From NCBI GenBank assembly GCA_021800105.1, contig JAJYZI010000003.1, forward strand, positions 1 through 52,701: a stretch of 52,701 bases of DNA. Direction: 5' to 3'. A program made the position numbers and the translations under genes. Source of the DNA: Thermoplasmata archaeon. Its GTDB lineage: Archaea; Thermoplasmatota; Thermoplasmata; Thermoplasmatales; Thermoplasmataceae. Below, piece after piece: positions 49,247 to 52,701 of the stretch; the stretch's first letter is position 1, and each line of letters starts with the position of its first letter. The notes under the pieces are model-generated. The model worked only from the letters and a program-made list of their open reading frames with translations, made no database searches and had not been told where the DNA came from.

Positions 49247-50782
49247 TTACTCCTTTCTTTCGCTCTTCAGTGTATTGGTCAGGTGAAACGGGTTCAACAG
49301 GTTTGTCACAAATACAGAGAAATCCTTCCACTGCATCTGTCTTGTCAGGAGAAGCACACCTATGAAGAGAAGCACAGAACCAACGACCAGCGGAAGAAGG
49401 ATGAATATCCTCTGCGGATTGATGTACATAGTAAAGACAAATATGAACAAAGCCTCAACAGCCGCTGGTACCGCAGGGTAGAACGTCTTAGCACTGAAAG
49501 AAATCCCGGAAGTCCTGTATAGAGAAAGCCTGAGGGACAGGTACAGGAAGACACTGGCAATGAGCGAGCTGACTCCTCCCCCAAGAGGGCCGAGAGACAG
49601 GAACGTTATTCCAAAAAGACTTCTTGGTATAAGTATCAGGTTAAGTGCGATATTCATGATAAGCGTGATGACTGTAAGGAGGCCAACTGATCTTGCTTTT
49701 CCCTTCGCTATGAGGGCAGAGCTTGAAGGAACCATCAGCACTACAAATAGCGCGTTTATAGAAAGAACTGCAAGAATATTGGAGTATGGCGTATATATAG
49801 CGCTGAATATCCTCATTATATTATAGCTCAGGAACAAACTTACAACTACAAATGGAAGAATAAAAATAACAACAAGGCGTTCGAACTCGTTCGTCTGAGA
49901 GTTAAGATTCTTCATATCCTGCTCAGAATGCATCCTTGAAAGCACAGGCAAAAAGAATGCAGTGATTGCTGTGCCCAGGCTGCTAAGTATCAATGCAATT
50001 TTTTGTGCAAGGTAAAAGCCACCCGTGGCAAAATCTCCCCAGAAGAACTGGACAATAACCTTGTCAAGATTCCCATTCACAGTGCCTATTATTGCCGCAA
50101 GTGAAAGGGGAACAGCAATCTTGGTATACTTCTTTATAACAGACATGCTAATTTTAGAGAATTTCCAGGGTCTGCCCAGGTAATAGGATATGGCAAAATA
50201 TGCAAAGTAGGAGAAATCATATGCGAGTGAAACAAAAATAGCGGCAGTCGTCTCAGAAAGAAATCCTGGTCTCAGGACTGCAATTACGCCTATCATTATG
50301 AAAAGTGAATTTCTGATGATTGCATCAGCGATAAGAGGAATGGCGTATTTGGCTGCCCGCATATGCGATCTGTGGTATGACTGCGGAAAAGAACCCATGC
50401 TTACGAAGAAATAGTACGGTATGAGACCGAGGACAACCCAGTACTCCACCGGGTACTCGAACCCCTTGTGCAGGAGAACCGTCCAGACCAGAAGGGCGCC
50501 GTAAGTTACTATCGCAAAGATGAATCCAAGTACAAGCTTAATCAGAAGGTAATTGGAATTAGCAGTTCCCTCATCCTCACCCGATGACAGGTATCTGACA
50601 TATGCTGTAGAATATCCCATGTCAGTAAGAAATGAAATAACACCAACAAATCCGATGCCGAAGGAAAGTATACCCCAGGCAACTGGATAGTACCTTGTGA
50701 TGAAGTAAACGCCAACAAGTCCGAATACACTATTCAGAAAATTCTGAACAACAAGAACAGGCGTCTTGGATGTAAACAACAC
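49247..50782 (-). CDS. Polysaccharide/lipid-linked oligosaccharide flippase (MOP superfamily)
   Basis: About 14 TM segments; 'GYSTAYVRYLSSGEDEGTANSNYLLIKL' typical of Wzx/RfbX-like flippases. Confidence 0.82.
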   Translation of the reverse strand: MLFTSKTPVLVVQNFLNSVFGLVGVYFITRYYPVAWGILSFGIGFVGVISFLTDMGYSTAYVRYLSSGEDEGTANSNYLLIKLVLGFIFAIVTYGALLVWTVLLHKGFEYPVEYWVVLGLIPYYFFVSMGSFPQSYHRSHMRAAKYAIPLIADAIIRNSLFIMIGVIAVLRPGFLSETTAAIFVSLAYDFSYFAYFAISYYLGRPWKFSKISMSVIKKYTKIAVPLSLAAIIGTVNGNLDKVIVQFFWGDFATGGFYLAQKIALILSSLGTAITAFFLPVLSRMHSEQDMKNLNSQTNEFERLVVIFILPFVVVSLFLSYNIMRIFSAIYTPYSNILAVLSINALFVVLMVPSSSALIAKGKARSVGLLTVITLIMNIALNLILIPRSLFGITFLSLGPLGGGVSSLIASVFLYLSLRLSLYRTSGISFSAKTFYPAVPAAVEALFIFVFTMYINPQRIFILLPLVVGSVLLFIGVLLLTRQMQWKDFSVFVTNLLNPFHLTNTLKSERKE

Positions 50783-50870
50783 GCCGGTATCTAAAAAAGA
50801 GAATAAATATTATCCATGCTGTCATAGCAGAATTCAGAGAGGGAAATTCCTTCCCCGGGAAGAAGACAGG

Positions 50871-52136
50871 ATGCCATGGAGTGAAAAATACAGACCGCAG
50901 AATCTGCAGGATATCGTCATAACAGATGACCTGTACACCAAGATATATTCCTGGGTGGAGAAATGGATTTCCGGAAGGCCCCAGAAGAAAGGGCTCATCC
51001 TCTATGGGCCGCCAGGAACAGGCAAAAGCAGCACTGCTTACTGCATTGCGAGCAGTTTTGGTATACCTGTTATAGAAATGAATGGGTCATCCCAGAGAAA
51101 CAGCGATAAGATGAAGGAGATCGCTGGCAATGCTGCTATGACGAGAGACATTTTCTCCAACTATTCCGATCCTGATAAGAAGCCAGATAAGATCATACTG
51201 ATAGACGAGGCCGATAACATAGATGCTGGTAGAAGCGGCACCGACTCAGGAGGGATTCGTGAACTTGGCTCCATAATCAGGAACACCGCATGTCCCATAA
51301 TCCTGACAATGAACGACTTCTACGAGTTCAGGAGAAAGAATGGCGCAGACACCGTAATATCCGGTTCAGATGCAATAGAGTTCAAGCAGTATGCAAGGAG
51401 AAACGACAACAATTCCAAGAATTTCAGGCTCAAGCTATTGAAGCGTGTAAGGGAAATCCTTGTAAAGGAAGGAAAATCTCTGGGACCGGAAATCCTCAAT
51501 GAGATATTTGAGCGAAACGGAACTGATATCCGTGCAATACTGAACGACGTAGAGGCCGCTGCATCAACCGTTTCTGCAATCATATCTGGGGACAGGGATG
51601 AGCCAAGCAACATTTTCAGGTCGCTTGAGAGCATTCTGATAGACAGGGATCCGGTAAAGAGCCTAGCTTCAATTGCAGATAAGGACTATACGGTCGATCA
51701 ACTCCTGCTCTGGATTGACGAGAATCTTGTCGATGTAGCAGACAACCCCGCGGATCTTGCATCATCTTACGAGAACCTGGCAATCGCAGATCTTTACAAT
51801 GGCTATGTGATAAAGAAACAGCATTTTGCCTTCCAGGGCTATGCACAGGAAATAGCTGCTCTCACTGGATCAGTATTAGAAAATTCTCCCAAGCATTTCC
51901 TGAAGTTCCAGTTTCCTGTTTACCTAAGCAGGATGTCGGCTGTCAGGGATTCAAGGGAAGCCAGAAAATCGATTCAGCTGAAACTCGCCAGATTCAACCA
52001 TTCATCAACTGGAACAATCTCGTCGTACGAATGGTTTTTCCGGCTTCTTGCACAATATTCCGGGCAGGAATTTTCATCTCTAGCAACCAGGTTGCTGCTG
52101 TCAGAGGCAGAAGCCAGGATAATTGGCGGCAAGTAA
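50871..52136 (+). CDS. rfcL: Replication factor C large subunit
   Basis: 'MPWSEKYRPQNLQDIV', 'ILYGPPGTGKSSTAYCIA', 'IILIDEADNID'; start set at MPWSEKY. Confidence 0.94.
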   Translation: MPWSEKYRPQNLQDIVITDDLYTKIYSWVEKWISGRPQKKGLILYGPPGTGKSSTAYCIASSFGIPVIEMNGSSQRNSDKMKEIAGNAAMTRDIFSNYSDPDKKPDKIILIDEADNIDAGRSGTDSGGIRELGSIIRNTACPIILTMNDFYEFRRKNGADTVISGSDAIEFKQYARRNDNNSKNFRLKLLKRVREILVKEGKSLGPEILNEIFERNGTDIRAILNDVEAAASTVSAIISGDRDEPSNIFRSLESILIDRDPVKSLASIADKDYTVDQLLLWIDENLVDVADNPADLASSYENLAIADLYNGYVIKKQHFAFQGYAQEIAALTGSVLENSPKHFLKFQFPVYLSRMSAVRDSREARKSIQLKLARFNHSSTGTISSYEWFFRLLAQYSGQEFSSLATRLLLSEAEARIIGGK

Positions 52137-52139
52137 TGT

Positions 52140-52397
52140 CTAGGCTCCGATTTTCTCTTTGCACTTCTTGATCGTACCGCTTACAGTAACCACAACTATA
52201 CCTTTGAGATCCTTCTCTATGTAGAGACAGAGACTGTCTTTCTGGAACTGGTCGGTCAGAACAATTGCATAGGGATCTTCCCTGAATTTCATCTTCGATC
52301 CGAACTTTGTCCTGATCTTATCCAGTGCCATCTCAAGGTTTCCACTGCTATCCGCCTTTATGAGCACATATCTCTTACGATACAGCGATCCCTTCAA
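52140..52397 (-). CDS. Probable RNase P protein component 2 (Pop5/Rnp2-like)
   Basis: 'KRYVLIKA...ALDKIRTKFG...VVVTVSGTIKKCKEKIG' resembles the Pop5 C-terminus; short, so tentative. Confidence 0.45.
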   Translation of the reverse strand: MKGSLYRKRYVLIKADSSGNLEMALDKIRTKFGSKMKFREDPYAIVLTDQFQKDSLCLYIEKDLKGIVVVTVSGTIKKCKEKIGA

Positions 52398-52502
52398 CCC
52401 TGACTTATAATAGGGCGGGATATTTTATTTTTGTACTGGGTTAACACTATATACCATATATCTGATTCAATGCACAGTGCAATTCAAGATATCGAAATAT
52501 GT

Positions 52503-52701
52503 TCAGATCGACTTTTCCGTATTTCTTCTCTTTATAAAAGAATCAACCATAAACATAAAACCCACAGCCAGCGTGGCGACTACCAGACCATTTATCATGA
52601 AATAGGCAAAAGGGTTATCTGCAAAGATGATCGATCCAGCATACTGGTTGCTGTGAATCAAAAGCATAAATGGGCCGAAGGCAACAAACAGCACGATCCA
52701 G
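52503..52701 (-). CDS. Hypothetical membrane protein, 5'-truncated by window edge
   Basis: Open frame continues to the right edge; two hydrophobic segments. Confidence 0.4.
   Translation of the reverse strand, partial: WIVLFVAFGPFMLLIHSNQYAGSIIFADNPFAYFMINGLVVATLAVGFMFMVDSFIKRRNTEKSI

Noticed and set aside
1-52701. CRISPR array, prophage or insertion sequence
   Set aside because: No regularly spaced direct repeats, cas genes, transposase or integrase seen on reading the window.

Overview
The window looks like archaeal chromosome, most likely order Thermoplasmatales. Support: a bacterial-type HU/HTa protein, the NurA-HerA-Mre11-Rad50 cluster, an RFC large subunit, TYW1, archaeal SepF and leaderless-type promoters. 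Coding density is high. I saw one tRNA-Leu(GAG) and no CRISPR array, rRNA or transposase. Recognisable content, left to right: truncated PH-domain-like protein, HTa, spermidine synthase, ArsA-like ATPase, PurH, presenilin/SPP-like protease, topoisomerase I, PrmC/HemK-like methyltransferase, DRG-type GTPase, MscS channel, GNAT acetyltransferase, tRNA-Leu, class I RNR (beta, alpha and a degenerate beta paralog), formiminotransferase and cyclodeaminase, an orphan beta-class DNA methyltransferase, DUF1059 protein, MFS transporter, SepF, GT2, Rad50/Mre11/HerA/NurA, S2P protease, class II RNR, a membrane-anchored wHTH regulator divergent from an exported protein, a 2-oxoacid:ferredoxin oxidoreductase locus between two OFA-family MFS transporters, TYW1, acyl-CoA dehydrogenase, a flippase and RFC large subunit. 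Main leads: (1) the 2-oxoacid oxidoreductase alpha subunit carries residues that match, at the right spacing, the oxalate-specific residues I recall from Moorella oxalate oxidoreductase, in an OFA-transporter context, suggesting an archaeal oxalate-oxidation module; (2) an RNR beta paralog has lost most metal ligands, the radical tyrosine and the alpha-docking tail (an Rnr4-like beta-prime); (3) a perfect 23-bp palindrome sits centrally between a membrane wHTH gene and a divergent exported-protein gene. No searches were run; names rest on motif recognition.
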